Source of the DNA: Caulobacter sp.
GTDB taxonomy: Bacteria > Pseudomonadota > Alphaproteobacteria > Caulobacterales > Caulobacteraceae
Direction: 5' to 3'
DNA length: 16,538 bases
Assembly: GCA_014378155.1 (NCBI GenBank)
Contig: JACMOF010000584.1
Coordinates: 1 to 16,538, forward strand
Shown: positions 6,975 to 14,323 of the stretch, piece after piece
Layout of the letters: each line of letters opens with the position of its first letter
Numbering within the stretch: position 1 is the first letter of the stretch
Notes under the pieces: generated by a model
Databases searched by the model: none
The model's input: only the letters and a program-made list of their open reading frames with translations
Told to the model about the DNA's origin: nothing
Translations under genes and position numbers: made by a program

Positions 6975-7008
6975 ATTGTATTATCGTCGCTATGGATTGG
7001 TCAGACCA
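6975..7008 (-). promoter_or_regulatory. gntR promoter with FadR-type operator in the gntR-manD intergenic region
   Basis: TGGTCAGACCA at 6998-7008 is a perfect 5-1-5 palindrome fitting the FadR-subfamily consensus TNGTNNNACNA. Extended, it reads ATTGG-TCA-GACCA (6996-7008). On the minus strand a -35-like CTGACC (7004-6999) and a -10-like TACAAT (6980-6975) are 18 bases apart, so the operator covers the -35 of gntR. On the plus strand TATTAT (6979-6984) may be the manD -10, placing the operator just downstream of the manD start site. A bound regulator could therefore repress both genes. Confidence 0.7.
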
Positions 7009-7035
7009 CTTCGACAGCGCAGACATAGCGGTTCC

Positions 7036-8247
7036 ATGCTCAAGATTCTAGACGCCAAGGTTATCGTCACCTGCCCAGGGCGTAACTTCATCACCTTGAA
7101 GATCACCACGTCCGAAGGCGTCTATGGCGTGGGCGACGCGACCCTCAACGGCCGTGAAATGGCCGTGGTCAGCTTATTGCGCGATCACATGATTCCCTGC
7201 CTGATCGGCAGTGACGCACACCGGATCGAGGATATCTGGCAGTTCTTCTATCGCGGTTCCTATTGGCGCGGCGGCCCGGTGGCGATGACCGCCCTGGCGG
7301 CGGTGGACATGGCGCTATGGGACATCAAGGCCAAGGTCGCCGGCTTGCCGCTGTACCAACTTCTCGGCGGCGCCTGCCGCGAGGCCGTCACGGTCTATGG
7401 CCACGCCAATGGCGAGACGATCGAGGACACAATCGCCGAAGCCCAAAAATACAAGGCCTTGGGCTACAAGGCCATTCGCCTGCAGACGGGCGTACCGGGT
7501 CTCGCCAGCACCTATGGCGTGTCGGGCGACAAGATGTACTACGAGCCGGCCGACGGCGCCTTGCCCACCGAGAACCTCTGGTCAACGGCCCGGTATCTCA
7601 AGCACGCCCCCAAGCTGTTCGAGGCGGCGCGCGAGGCGCTGGGCGACGACATCCATTTGCTGCACGACGTCCACCATCGCCTGACGCCGATCGAAGCTGG
7701 CCGTCTTGGCAAGGACCTGGAGCCGTACCGTCTGTTCTGGCTGGAAGACGCGGTGCCCGCCGAGAACCAGGCCGGGTTCCGTTTGATCCGCCAGCACACC
7801 ACCACGCCACTCGCGGTGGGCGAGATCTTCAGTCATGTCTGGGACTGCAAGACGCTGATCGAGGAGCAACTGATAGACTATCTGCGCGCCACGGTGTTGC
7901 ACGCAGGCGGTATTACCAATCTGCGCAAGATCGCCGCCTTCGCCGACCTGCACCATGTGCGCACGGGCTGCCACGGCGCCACGGACCTGTCGCCGATCAC
8001 CATGGCCGCCGCCTTGCATTTCGACCTGTCGGTCAGCAATTTCGGCCTGCAAGAATATATGCGCCATACGCCAGAAACCGACGCGGTCTTCCCCCATGCC
8101 TACAGCTTCAAGGACGGCATGTTGCACCCCGGCGAGCGACCCGGCCTCGGCGTGGATATCGACGAGACCTTGGCGGAAAAATATCCCTACAAGCGCGCCT
8201 ACCTGCCAGTAAATCGGCTGGAGGACGGGACCATGTTCAACTGGTAG
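7036..8247 (+). CDS. manD: D-mannonate dehydratase (ManD, enolase superfamily)
   Basis: A 403-residue protein matching the ManD group closely from start ([19 protein letters not shown]) to the diagnostic C-terminus LEDGTMFNW. It dehydrates D-mannonate to 2-keto-3-deoxy-D-gluconate in the cytoplasm, after isomerisation and reduction of D-glucuronate. Known catalytic and metal residues are all present, offset by one from the Novosphingobium enzyme: Arg148, Tyr160, Asp211, His213, Glu237 and Glu263, with [12 protein letters not shown] further on. The [14 protein letters not shown] loop suits members with high mannonate activity, although some ManD-type proteins prefer gluconate or have low activity. 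I chose the ATG at 7036 because it aligns with family starts; the frame extends to 6976, but that runs through the operator. The ribosome-binding site is weak (AGCGG). Confidence 0.93.
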   Translation: MLKILDAKVIVTCPGRNFITLKITTSEGVYGVGDATLNGREMAVVSLLRDHMIPCLIGSDAHRIEDIWQFFYRGSYWRGGPVAMTALAAVDMALWDIKAKVAGLPLYQLLGGACREAVTVYGHANGETIEDTIAEAQKYKALGYKAIRLQTGVPGLASTYGVSGDKMYYEPADGALPTENLWSTARYLKHAPKLFEAAREALGDDIHLLHDVHHRLTPIEAGRLGKDLEPYRLFWLEDAVPAENQAGFRLIRQHTTTPLAVGEIFSHVWDCKTLIEEQLIDYLRATVLHAGGITNLRKIAAFADLHHVRTGCHGATDLSPITMAAALHFDLSVSNFGLQEYMRHTPETDAVFPHAYSFKDGMLHPGERPGLGVDIDETLAEKYPYKRAYLPVNRLEDGTMFNW

Positions 8248-8303
8248 CCAAGGGAATCAGGCTTCACTGGCCTGACCGGAGGTGCCTGAATCCTGAAATT
8301 GGC

Positions 8304-8345
8304 TTGACAATAACCGCCTCTATCGCTGCAAATGGTCGAGCCAAT
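8304..8345 (+). promoter_or_regulatory. Promoter of the unknown exported protein with a third GntR-type site
   Basis: A consensus -35 TTGACA lies at 8304-8309; the -10 region around 8327-8333 (TGCAAAT) is weak. On the minus strand 8345-8333 reads ATTGG-CTC-GACCA, sharing both five-base arms exactly with the gntR/manD operator; only the three central bases differ. The site would cover the region from the -10 to the transcription start, about 40 bases before the start codon. Confidence 0.45.
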
Positions 8346-8383
8346 AATAGGAAGCGCCCCGACCAAGGCGGCGTGGGGAAACC

Positions 8384-10330
8384 ATGCCAATCAAGTTCGC
8401 GCCGCGTGTATCGGCGCCACCGCCTATGGTCGGCTCCATCCTGCCGTTGCGCTTGCTCATACCTAACGCGAAACGTCTGACTTTGACGGCGGCTGTCATG
8501 GCTGTCATCGCGTCTCCTGTCTTGGCCGCGACCGGGGCGCCTGCCGACGCGCGTGGCCAAGTCTACGTCACCGCGCCGCCGATGAATCGCACGGTCGAGA
8601 CCCGCTTACTTCCGCAGATGGCGGTTCTTCTGGACAAGCTGATGGTCGAAAAACGCGAAATGACGCTGGACGGCGTCAAAGTGTTCGACGCCGATGACAA
8701 ATTCCTGCCAGGCAAGGTGGCGATCGGCGTGGCCTATCTGTTGATTGACACACCGCGCGATGATCCGAAATTCAAGCTCTACCTGGAGGGTTATCGCCAG
8801 ATCGCCGAGATGACGGTGGACGACACCAACAACACCTGGGGTGTCTACTACTACTGCCAGGCCCTGCACATGCTGCAAGAGGCCGGCCTGCTGGAGCAGG
8901 CGGTGTCGCCGCAGACTCTGGCCAAGCTGAAGGTCAAGCTGGACTGGCGGCGGTTCGTTGGCGCTGACGACCTGGCCCTCATCGACCTGCCCAACAACTA
9001 TTATGGCGTGGCCTTCAGCGTGGCGCGGCTGCGCTACCAGTTGGGTTGGGAAGACGCCTCGGCCAGCGAGGCGCTGCTGGGCCGGACGCTCGACCACTAT
9101 CGCAAATATTCCGGCGAATACGGCTTCGCCGACGAGACCGACGGGGAAGGGCGGTTCGACCGCTACAGCGTGCTGCTGATCGGCGAGATCAGCCACCGCC
9201 TGATCGAGGCGGGCATGCCCGCCACGCCGGAGGTCAAGGCTTGGCTGCGCAAGTCGGTCGATCTGATGCTGCCCCGCCTCAACGAACGCGGCGAGGGTTT
9301 CGAGTATGGCCGCAGCATCGGGACCTACGGCGAGACCGCATTCCTGGAGGTGCTGACTGCGGCGGCCAAGCTGGACGTGCTGACCCCGGAGGAAAAGGTC
9401 ATGGCCTACGCCTTTTCCTCGCGCGTCACGGCCCGCTATGTGGACTTTTGGTTCGATCCGAAGATGGGTTCCGTGAACCTGTGGGAGCATGGTCGGCGCA
9501 CCGACGACTATCGCGGCAAGCATCGGATCCTGGGCGAGAACCTCAGCCTGGCGCGGCAGCACATCTACACAAACGCCATCTGGAACGAGTTGGGCTTCAA
9601 GGAGCAGGCGCCCGACGCGGGCTACGCGGCCTGGCTCGACACCTTGCCCAAGCGCACCCTCACCTGGTTCGCCAGGGGCGAGCACGATCGGCTGGTCGTC
9701 ACCCTGCGCGACGGCAAGCGGGTCATCGCCCTGCCGATCATCAATGGCGGCAAGAGCCAGCACGAGAACTCTCCCTATTATCCCATCCCGTTTTCGCCCG
9801 GCCTGCTGGCCGGGGTCGCGGATGGAGAGTTCCCGCAACTTCTGCCGCGCATCACCCTGGCGGATGGCGCGCGCCTGACCCCGCTGGCCTACGCGAGCCA
9901 CGTTGAGGTCGTGGAGAAGGGCGCCAAGACCATCGTCACCTACGATCAGTCCCAACTCGACAAGTTGGGAACCGACGTGCCGATCGCCGATGACCGGTTC
10001 AGCGTCAGGACCACCTACGTGCTGGAGCCCGGCAAAATCAGCCGCACGGACGTGTTTACGCCCAAGGGGTCGCGGGCGGTGAGCGCCGTGGACCTGGCGT
10101 TCGGGTCGTTTTCGTCGGCGCCAGCCAGCAAGGGCGGGGCGACGACGTTCGGAAAGGGCGATGTGCGAGGCTTCAAGGTGAGGGGTTTGACCTGCAAGTC
10201 CCGCCCTCTGAAGAATGAGAAGGCCTACCGCACCCCTACCGGGGCGTTCGCCAGCCTGACCGAATGCTCAAGCGGAGCGGCCACGGTTTCGGCGCCGCTA
10301 ACGGTCAGCTGGAGCTTGAGCTACCGATAA
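8384..10330 (+). CDS. Exported protein of unknown family, possible (alpha/alpha)-toroid polysaccharide lyase
   Basis: A 648-residue protein with an N-terminal export signal: a long n-region, a hydrophobic stretch about 33-47 and a VLA-A cleavage site near 49. Residues about 60-400 are rich in amphipathic helices with aromatic patches (NNTWGVYYYCQALHML, NNYYGVAFSVARLRYQ, RFDRYSVLLIGEI, GFEYGRSIGTYGETAFLEVLTAAAKL). From about 420 the pattern shifts to beta strands (LTWFARGEHDRLVVTLRDGKRVIALPIING). An alpha-toroid followed by a beta-sandwich is common in polysaccharide lyases such as the heparinase, alginate and glucuronan lyases, but I cannot name a family and see no proven catalytic set. Two C-terminal cysteines may form a disulfide. 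ATG at 8384 has GGGGA upstream. Its place after manD and its shared GntR-type site suggest work on a uronic-acid polymer. Confidence 0.8.
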   Translation: MPIKFAPRVSAPPPMVGSILPLRLLIPNAKRLTLTAAVMAVIASPVLAATGAPADARGQVYVTAPPMNRTVETRLLPQMAVLLDKLMVEKREMTLDGVKVFDADDKFLPGKVAIGVAYLLIDTPRDDPKFKLYLEGYRQIAEMTVDDTNNTWGVYYYCQALHMLQEAGLLEQAVSPQTLAKLKVKLDWRRFVGADDLALIDLPNNYYGVAFSVARLRYQLGWEDASASEALLGRTLDHYRKYSGEYGFADETDGEGRFDRYSVLLIGEISHRLIEAGMPATPEVKAWLRKSVDLMLPRLNERGEGFEYGRSIGTYGETAFLEVLTAAAKLDVLTPEEKVMAYAFSSRVTARYVDFWFDPKMGSVNLWEHGRRTDDYRGKHRILGENLSLARQHIYTNAIWNELGFKEQAPDAGYAAWLDTLPKRTLTWFARGEHDRLVVTLRDGKRVIALPIINGGKSQHENSPYYPIPFSPGLLAGVADGEFPQLLPRITLADGARLTPLAYASHVEVVEKGAKTIVTYDQSQLDKLGTDVPIADDRFSVRTTYVLEPGKISRTDVFTPKGSRAVSAVDLAFGSFSSAPASKGGATTFGKGDVRGFKVRGLTCKSRPLKNEKAYRTPTGAFASLTECSSGAATVSAPLTVSWSLSYR

Positions 10331-10332
10331 TT

Positions 10333-10354
10333 CCTTCTCCCATGCGGGAGAAGG
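10333..10354. terminator. Perfect 9-bp hairpin between convergent genes
   Basis: CCTTCTCCC (10333-10341) and GGGAGAAGG (10346-10354) pair perfectly around ATGC, two bases after the stop of the exported-protein gene and six before the stop of the convergent gene. There is no good T run on either side. It may be a bidirectional terminator or a dispersed REP-like hairpin; such CTTCTCCC-type palindromes recur in alphaproteobacterial genomes. Confidence 0.5.
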
Positions 10355-10360
10355 TAGATT

Positions 10361-10861
10361 CTACTTCACCCGCTTGAGGGTCAGCGTCTGGTCCGGCGGG
10401 CCCGGCTTGCCGTCGATGTCCTGTTCGACGAGCAGCGTATCGGGATTGGTCCGGGTCACCTTCATCGACTGATGACGCGCGCCGCCCTCGCCGTGGGTGG
10501 TCACGGTCACCGCGCTCTGGCCGACGCGATCGACGCTGATGGTCACACGGGTGAGATTGACCACGGCCTTGGTCGGCGTGCCGTCCAGGCGGGCGTCGGC
10601 GAACTGCAGGGCGGCGACGCCCGCCTCGTCTTCCTCGACCAGGGTCCAGGCGAGGGTCTTGCCGTCGTCGATGGTGACATCCAGTTCGCCGCTCAAGGGC
10701 GCGGGGCCGGTCAGGGCGGTGTTGAAATTGGAACGGGGCAGGTCGATTGCCCAACGTCCGGCCACGCCCATCGGGCCGCTGAAGGGCTGGGCCTGGGCGG
10801 CGAGGGGCAGGGCGGTCGCCAGCAGGGCGGCCCCGACCAAGGCAGTGAGGGGGGTGCGCAT
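10361..10861 (-). CDS. Secreted hypothetical protein next to the flagellar operon
   Basis: A 166-residue protein with a clear Sec signal peptide (MRTPLTALVGAALLATALPLAAQA). The mature part begins with GVAGRWAIDLPRSNFN and is rich in predicted beta strands (GELDVTIDDGKTLAWTLVEED, KAVVNLTRVTISVDRVGQSAVTV, LTLKRVK). This resembles small periplasmic lipocalin-like or beta-barrel proteins of unknown role, but I do not recognise a named family. I prefer the ATG at 10861 because it puts the signal peptide at the N-terminus; the frame runs on to 10948 with 29 residues of unlikely sequence. It lies 105 bases downstream of flgH on the same strand and could be read through from the operon. No flagellar role can be inferred from sequence. 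Confidence 0.7.
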   Translation of the reverse strand: MRTPLTALVGAALLATALPLAAQAQPFSGPMGVAGRWAIDLPRSNFNTALTGPAPLSGELDVTIDDGKTLAWTLVEEDEAGVAALQFADARLDGTPTKAVVNLTRVTISVDRVGQSAVTVTTHGEGGARHQSMKVTRTNPDTLLVEQDIDGKPGPPDQTLTLKRVK

Positions 10862-10966
10862 GAGGACCGGCTCCGAAGTCAGAGCCCGGCGAGTTCGGGC
10901 GAACGCTGTGACACAAGACAAGGTGGTCCCGCGCATCCGCCCGATCAAGTGTTCAGGACCAAGCCT

Positions 10967-11686
10967 TTAGAAGGGCGAGAATTTCTCGACCAGCGACTGG
11001 CCGGCCGGGGTCTTCTGCACGCGGCTGATGTCGCCGCGGCCGCCGTAGCTGATGCGGGCCTCGGCGATCTGGGTGTGCTTGATGGTGTTGGCCGAGGAGA
11101 TGTCTTCAGGCCGCACGATGCCGGCCACGGTCAGTTGGCGCAATTCGGTATTGGTGCGCACCTCTTGCGTGCCCTGGATCACCAGGTTGCCGTTGGGCAG
11201 CACGCCCGAGACAACGGCGGCGATGGTCAGGCTGATCTTTTCCGAACGGTTCACCGCCCCGGCCCCGGCGTTGGAATTGCCCGACTTGGTGTTGACCATG
11301 TTGGCGGGATCGAAGCCGCCCGGCAGGATCTTCCCGAGGCTTGACTCCAGGCCCAGGAAGTTAGGCACGCCCAGCGAACTGTTGGAGGTGCGCGACGACG
11401 AGGTCTGGTTCTTGGTCGTGGCGCTGTCATCGATGTCGATATTGACGGTCAGGATGTCGCCGACCTTGCTGGCGCGCTGGTCGTTGAAGAAGGCGCGGGC
11501 GCCGGTGCGCCATAGCGAGTTGGACGAGGCGGCCGGAGGCGGGCTCATGATCTGCTGGGTCATTGGCGCCAGTTGCGCGGGGTAACCCACGGGGGCCAGT
11601 TCAGGACCCTTCACCGCCTCGGTGACGGTGGAGCAGGCGGCGAGCGGCAACAGGGCGAGGGCGAGAACGACGAGGGCGGGGCGCAT
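10967..11686 (-). CDS. flgH: Flagellar L-ring lipoprotein FlgH
   Basis: A 239-residue outer-membrane lipoprotein that forms the L-ring around the flagellar rod. The signal ends in lipobox LAAC with Cys18. Family landmarks are SLWRTGARAFFNDQRASKVGDILTVNIDIDDSATTKNQT, a Ser/Asn-rich middle, SEKISLTIAAVVSGVLPNGNLVIQGTQEVRTNTELRQLTVAGIVRPEDIS, and the end SRVQKTPAGQSLVEKFSPF. Length matches the usual 220-250. It is the last core gene of flgF-flgG-flgA-flgH. The ribosome-binding site AAGG immediately abuts the 108-bp repeat, which is the whole spacer between it and the flgA stop. Expression probably comes from the sigma-54 promoter upstream of flgF, unless the repeat carries its own promoter or terminator. 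Confidence 0.96.
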   Translation of the reverse strand: MRPALVVLALALLPLAACSTVTEAVKGPELAPVGYPAQLAPMTQQIMSPPPAASSNSLWRTGARAFFNDQRASKVGDILTVNIDIDDSATTKNQTSSSRTSNSSLGVPNFLGLESSLGKILPGGFDPANMVNTKSGNSNAGAGAVNRSEKISLTIAAVVSGVLPNGNLVIQGTQEVRTNTELRQLTVAGIVRPEDISSANTIKHTQIAEARISYGGRGDISRVQKTPAGQSLVEKFSPF

Positions 11687-11698
11687 GAGCAGGACCTT

Positions 11699-11806
11699 CT
11701 AGAGCATTTTTCGAGCGAAGTGGTTCCGGTTCGCGTGAAGAAAAATGCGTCAAAACAAAAGATTAGAGCTCACGGCCTGACGCAGTCAGGTCGGGAAATG
11801 CTCTAG
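11699..11806 (+). repeat. 108-bp dispersed palindromic element, copy 2, within the flg operon
   Basis: Same element as at 4563-4670, in the opposite orientation, with three mismatches in 108. It is bounded by CTAG at both ends with AGCATTT...AAATGCT inverted repeats, and contains a GCATTTTTC/GAAAAATGC hairpin and a CCTGAC/GTCAGG hairpin. It separates flgA from flgH: its right edge supplies the flgA TAG stop, and the AAGG of flgH begins beside its left edge. Confidence 0.92.
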
Positions 11807-12555
11807 CGAGCGGCGTAGCGCAGGGTGTTGCGAGAGGCCCTCAAGCGCTGGGCCTGGGGACCGACGGCGGTGGAGCCCGGGCCGGTGACCACGGTCTCGA
11901 TGATCTTCTTGCTGGCGGTGTTCTGGACCATCAGGCTGTCGCCCACGGCCCCAGCCGCCATGGCCTTGCCTTGCAAGGTTAACGCCACGCCGGCGTCCTC
12001 GTAGGTCACCGCGACAATATCGCCCGCCTTGATCACCGTTGGGGTGGAAACATCTCGGAGGCTGGCGGCGGCGCCTTCGCGCAAAGGGCGCTTGGCGCTC
12101 ATGCCGATCACGTCGTCGGCGTCGCGCGGCGCGTCGTTGGGCGCGGCGGCGACCTTGACCCAGACCAGGTCTTCCGGCTGGACGATTTCGCCGGTCGCCA
12201 GGCTGCGAGCATAGGCAAGAACTTCCACATTGCCCCGCGGGGCGCCGGTCGGGCCGCCGCTGGACCCGCCCTCGGCGCCCCCGCGGACGATGATCCGGCG
12301 GATGCCTGCGGGATTGGACCAGTCGAGTCCCGCCCGTCGGGCGGCCATCTGCACTTGAGAGGCGTCGAGCACGGCGGTCGGGCCCACGCGGGTGGCCACG
12401 ACCATGTCCGAAGCAGCGCCCGCGCCGTCGAACAGTTCGCCCAGCGTGACCCGACCGTCGGCGTCGGTGGTGTCCGATCGCAACGAGACGGCGTTCCCGG
12501 CCAGGGCGGGCGTGGCGGCCAAGAAAGCCGCGAGGGAAAGGACGAGCGCTTTCAT
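11803..12555 (-). CDS. flgA: Flagellar P-ring assembly chaperone FlgA
   Basis: A 250-residue periplasmic protein needed to assemble FlgI into the P-ring. It has a signal peptide (MKALVLSLAAFLAATPALAG), an N-terminal region with the VGPTAVLDASQVQMAARRAGLDW element, and a C-terminal SAF/FlgA domain from about residue 108 (NVEVLAYARSLATGEIVQPEDLVWVKV, then DADDVIGMSAKRPLREGAA and VIKAGDIVAVTYEDAGVALTLQGKAMAAGAVGDSLMVQN). Length is typical. It starts four bases after the flgG stop, with GAGG inside the end of flgG, which suggests coupled translation. Its TAG stop is part of the dispersed repeat, so the original stop was probably also TAG within CTAG. Confidence 0.95.
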   Translation of the reverse strand: MKALVLSLAAFLAATPALAGNAVSLRSDTTDADGRVTLGELFDGAGAASDMVVATRVGPTAVLDASQVQMAARRAGLDWSNPAGIRRIIVRGGAEGGSSGGPTGAPRGNVEVLAYARSLATGEIVQPEDLVWVKVAAAPNDAPRDADDVIGMSAKRPLREGAAASLRDVSTPTVIKAGDIVAVTYEDAGVALTLQGKAMAAGAVGDSLMVQNTASKKIIETVVTGPGSTAVGPQAQRLRASRNTLRYAAR

Positions 12556-12559
12556 CAGC

Positions 12560-13348
12560 TTAGGACCTCAGGTTCGAGGTGGTCTGCAGCATCTGGTCTG
12601 CGGTGGTGATGACCTTGGAGTTCATCTCGTAGGCGCGCTGGGCGACGATCAGCGAGGTGATTTCGCTGACCGAGTCGACGTTCGACGCCTCGGTGTAGTT
12701 CTGCAGCAGGGTGCCAAAGCCCGGCTGGCCGGGGGCGGCGATATTGGCCGCGCCCGAGGCGGCGGTCTCCATGTACATGTTGTCGCCGACCGCCTCGAGG
12801 CCGCCTTCGTTCATGAAGTTGGCCAGTTCCAGCTGACCCACGGTCTGCGGAACGGGATTGCCTTGCATCGTCACCTGCACAAGGCCGGTCTTGCTGATGG
12901 TCGTGGCCACGGCGTTCTGAGGGATCGTGATGCCGGGCTGGACGGTGTAGCCGTCCTCGGTGACGATCTGGCCTTGGTCATTGGTCGCGAAATTGCCGGC
13001 CCGGGTGTAGGCGGTTTCGCCCGAGGGCAGCAGGATCTGCAGAAAGCCCTTGCCCTGGATGGCCACGTCGAACTCGTTGTTGGTCATGGTCGGGGTGCCC
13101 TGCTCGTGGATCCGATAGACCGAGCCGGCCTTGACGCCGCCGCCGACCTGGACCCCGGTGGGCACCACGTTGCCACTGCTGGACGACTGCGCGCCGGCCC
13201 GCTCGATGGTCTGATAGATCAGATCCTGGAACTCGGCCCGGCCACGCTTGAAGCCGATGGTGTTCATGTTGGCGATGTTGTTCGAGATGACCTCGACGTT
13301 CAGCTGCTGGGCGGCCATGCCCGTAGCGGCGGTGCGGAGCGCTTGCAT
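12560..13348 (-). CDS. flgG: Flagellar distal rod protein FlgG
   Basis: A 262-residue distal-rod subunit, the standard length. Landmarks are MQALRTAATGMAAQQLNVEVISNNIANMNTIGFKRGRAEFQDLIYQ at the N-terminus, the middle FDVAIQGKGFLQILLPSGETAYTRAGNFATNDQGQIVT, and the C-terminal helix NVDSVSEITSLIVAQRAYEMNSKVITTADQMLQTTSNLR. It is exported by the flagellar type III apparatus and assembles onto the rod above FlgF. It lacks a cleavable signal. ATG at 13348 has AAGGGA upstream, and the gene follows flgF by 13 bases, so the two belong to one transcript. Confidence 0.98.
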   Translation of the reverse strand: MQALRTAATGMAAQQLNVEVISNNIANMNTIGFKRGRAEFQDLIYQTIERAGAQSSSSGNVVPTGVQVGGGVKAGSVYRIHEQGTPTMTNNEFDVAIQGKGFLQILLPSGETAYTRAGNFATNDQGQIVTEDGYTVQPGITIPQNAVATTISKTGLVQVTMQGNPVPQTVGQLELANFMNEGGLEAVGDNMYMETAASGAANIAAPGQPGFGTLLQNYTEASNVDSVSEITSLIVAQRAYEMNSKVITTADQMLQTTSNLRS

Positions 13349-13361
13349 CTTCAGTTATCCC

Positions 13362-14099
13362 TTACTGGACCTTGCCCATCCGCTCGACGGCGGATCGGGA
13401 AAGCTCGGCGGTTTGGTCCATCATCTTGGCCACGCTCTCGTAGGCGCGGTTCACTTCGATGAGCTTGACGATCTGCTTGAGCGACTGGACGTTGGAGGCT
13501 TCCAGCATGCCCTGGTGGATCACGGCATCCGTGGCCGCCTGGGGCGTGTCGTTGGAAATGTTGCGATAGAGGTTGTCGCCGTCCTTGCGCAGCGAGGCGA
13601 GGTCGGCCATCCGCACAACGGCGATCTTGCCGGCGCGCTCGGCGCCCTGGCTGACCGTGCCGTCCTTGGCGATGGTGACGGGGCCCTTGAGCGGATCCAG
13701 CAGGATCTCGCCGCCGCCGTCGTCCAGAACGGCATTGCCGTTCTGGGCTAGCAGCTTGCCGTCGGCGCCCATGGTGAAGCGGCCGTCGCGCGTGTAGCGC
13801 TCGCCGCTGCCGGTCGAAACCTTGAAAAACCCGTTGCCCTCGATGGCTAGGTCGAAGTCGCCGTCGGTCTTGCTCAGCGCGCCCTGGCCGAAATCGCGGG
13901 CCACGCCGTCGTCGAGCACGAATTTCACTGGGTATGAACCGCCGGCGGTGCGGGCCGGCCTGGCGGGTTCGGTGCGCACCATCAGCTGCTCGACCTTGAA
14001 ACCGGTCGTATTGGCGTTGGCGATGTTGTTGGCGACGACGTCGAGCTCGCGGCGCAGAGTCATCTGGCGCGAAAGTCCCACATACAGTGCGTTGTCCAT
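13362..14099 (-). CDS. flgF: Flagellar proximal rod protein FlgF
   Basis: A 245-residue proximal-rod subunit with MDNALYVGLSRQMTLRRELDVVANNIANANTTGFKVEQLM at the start, the middle FDLAIEGNGFFKVSTGSGERYTRDGRFTMGADGKLLAQNGNAVLDD, and the C-terminal GMLEASNVQSLKQIVKLIEVNRAYESVAKMMDQT. It is related to FlgG but lacks the distal-rod features and is exported by the flagellar secretion system. It is first in the operon. The start at 14099 has no strong Shine-Dalgarno sequence. A sigma-54 promoter ends about 49 bases upstream, giving a leader of roughly 40 bases. Confidence 0.97.
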   Translation of the reverse strand: MDNALYVGLSRQMTLRRELDVVANNIANANTTGFKVEQLMVRTEPARPARTAGGSYPVKFVLDDGVARDFGQGALSKTDGDFDLAIEGNGFFKVSTGSGERYTRDGRFTMGADGKLLAQNGNAVLDDGGGEILLDPLKGPVTIAKDGTVSQGAERAGKIAVVRMADLASLRKDGDNLYRNISNDTPQAATDAVIHQGMLEASNVQSLKQIVKLIEVNRAYESVAKMMDQTAELSRSAVERMGKVQ

Positions 14100-14147
14100 G
14101 ACCGGTTACCGAGACGGCTAGCGCGACAAATGCGCTGCGTCCTCACA

Positions 14148-14163
14148 AGCAACCCTTGTGCCA
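14148..14163 (-). promoter_or_regulatory. Sigma-54 promoter of the flgF-flgG-flgA-flgH operon
   Basis: On the minus strand TGGCAC-AAGGG-TTGCT (14163-14148) is a full match to the sigma-54 -24/-12 consensus with correct spacing. It lies 49 bases before flgF. In Caulobacter, class III basal-body operons such as flgF are known to use sigma-54 with the activator FlbD, which fits. Confidence 0.92.
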
Positions 14164-14219
14164 ACTCAGAAAAATCAACGATTTCAACAAAAAAGAAGGT
14201 TAACGACGGGCTGCGGCCA

Positions 14220-14238
14220 GAGTCTGCCGGGCAGATTC
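14220..14238. promoter_or_regulatory. Symmetric site with two GANTC sequences, candidate FlbD (ftr) enhancer
   Basis: TCTGCCGGGCAGA (14223-14235) is a 6-1-6 inverted repeat. It is flanked symmetrically by GAGTC (14220-14224) and GATTC (14234-14238), both GANTC sequences methylated by CcrM in Caulobacter. It is about 57 bases upstream of the flgF sigma-54 -24 element and 34 bases before the fliL TTAACCAT box, which suits an FlbD ftr site that activates flgF and represses fliL. The link to FlbD is inferred from layout and TGCC/GGCA half-sites. Confidence 0.55.
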
Positions 14239-14271
14239 AGCCTGCGGCGAAATGGCGTTCAAAAGGGATCG

Positions 14272-14308
14272 TTAACCATGCTCCACGCATGACTAGATCC
14301 ATAGATTC
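14272..14308 (+). promoter_or_regulatory. Class II (CtrA-type) promoter of fliL
   Basis: TTAACCAT (14272-14279) matches the class II flagellar/CtrA half-site, and ACTAGATC (14292-14299) matches seven of eight positions of the GCTANAWC -10-like element of these promoters. A GANTC site (GATTC, 14304-14308) lies at the predicted start region. The second CtrA half-site upstream is AAAA rather than TTAA at the seven-base spacing. A second isolated TTAAC lies at 14200-14204. Confidence 0.65.
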
Positions 14309-14323
14309 CAAGGAACCGCGCGC

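Noticed and set aside
8606..9955. Long open frame on the minus strand opposite the exported-protein gene.
   Set aside because: It is an antisense shadow of a GC-rich gene: low-complexity composition, no ribosome-binding site, no recognisable domain, and the plus-strand frame has a signal peptide and structured sequence.
12392..13462. 356-codon plus-strand frame opposite flgA, flgG and flgF.
   Set aside because: It covers three certain flagellar genes on the other strand and has no conserved domain; it is a GC-frame shadow.
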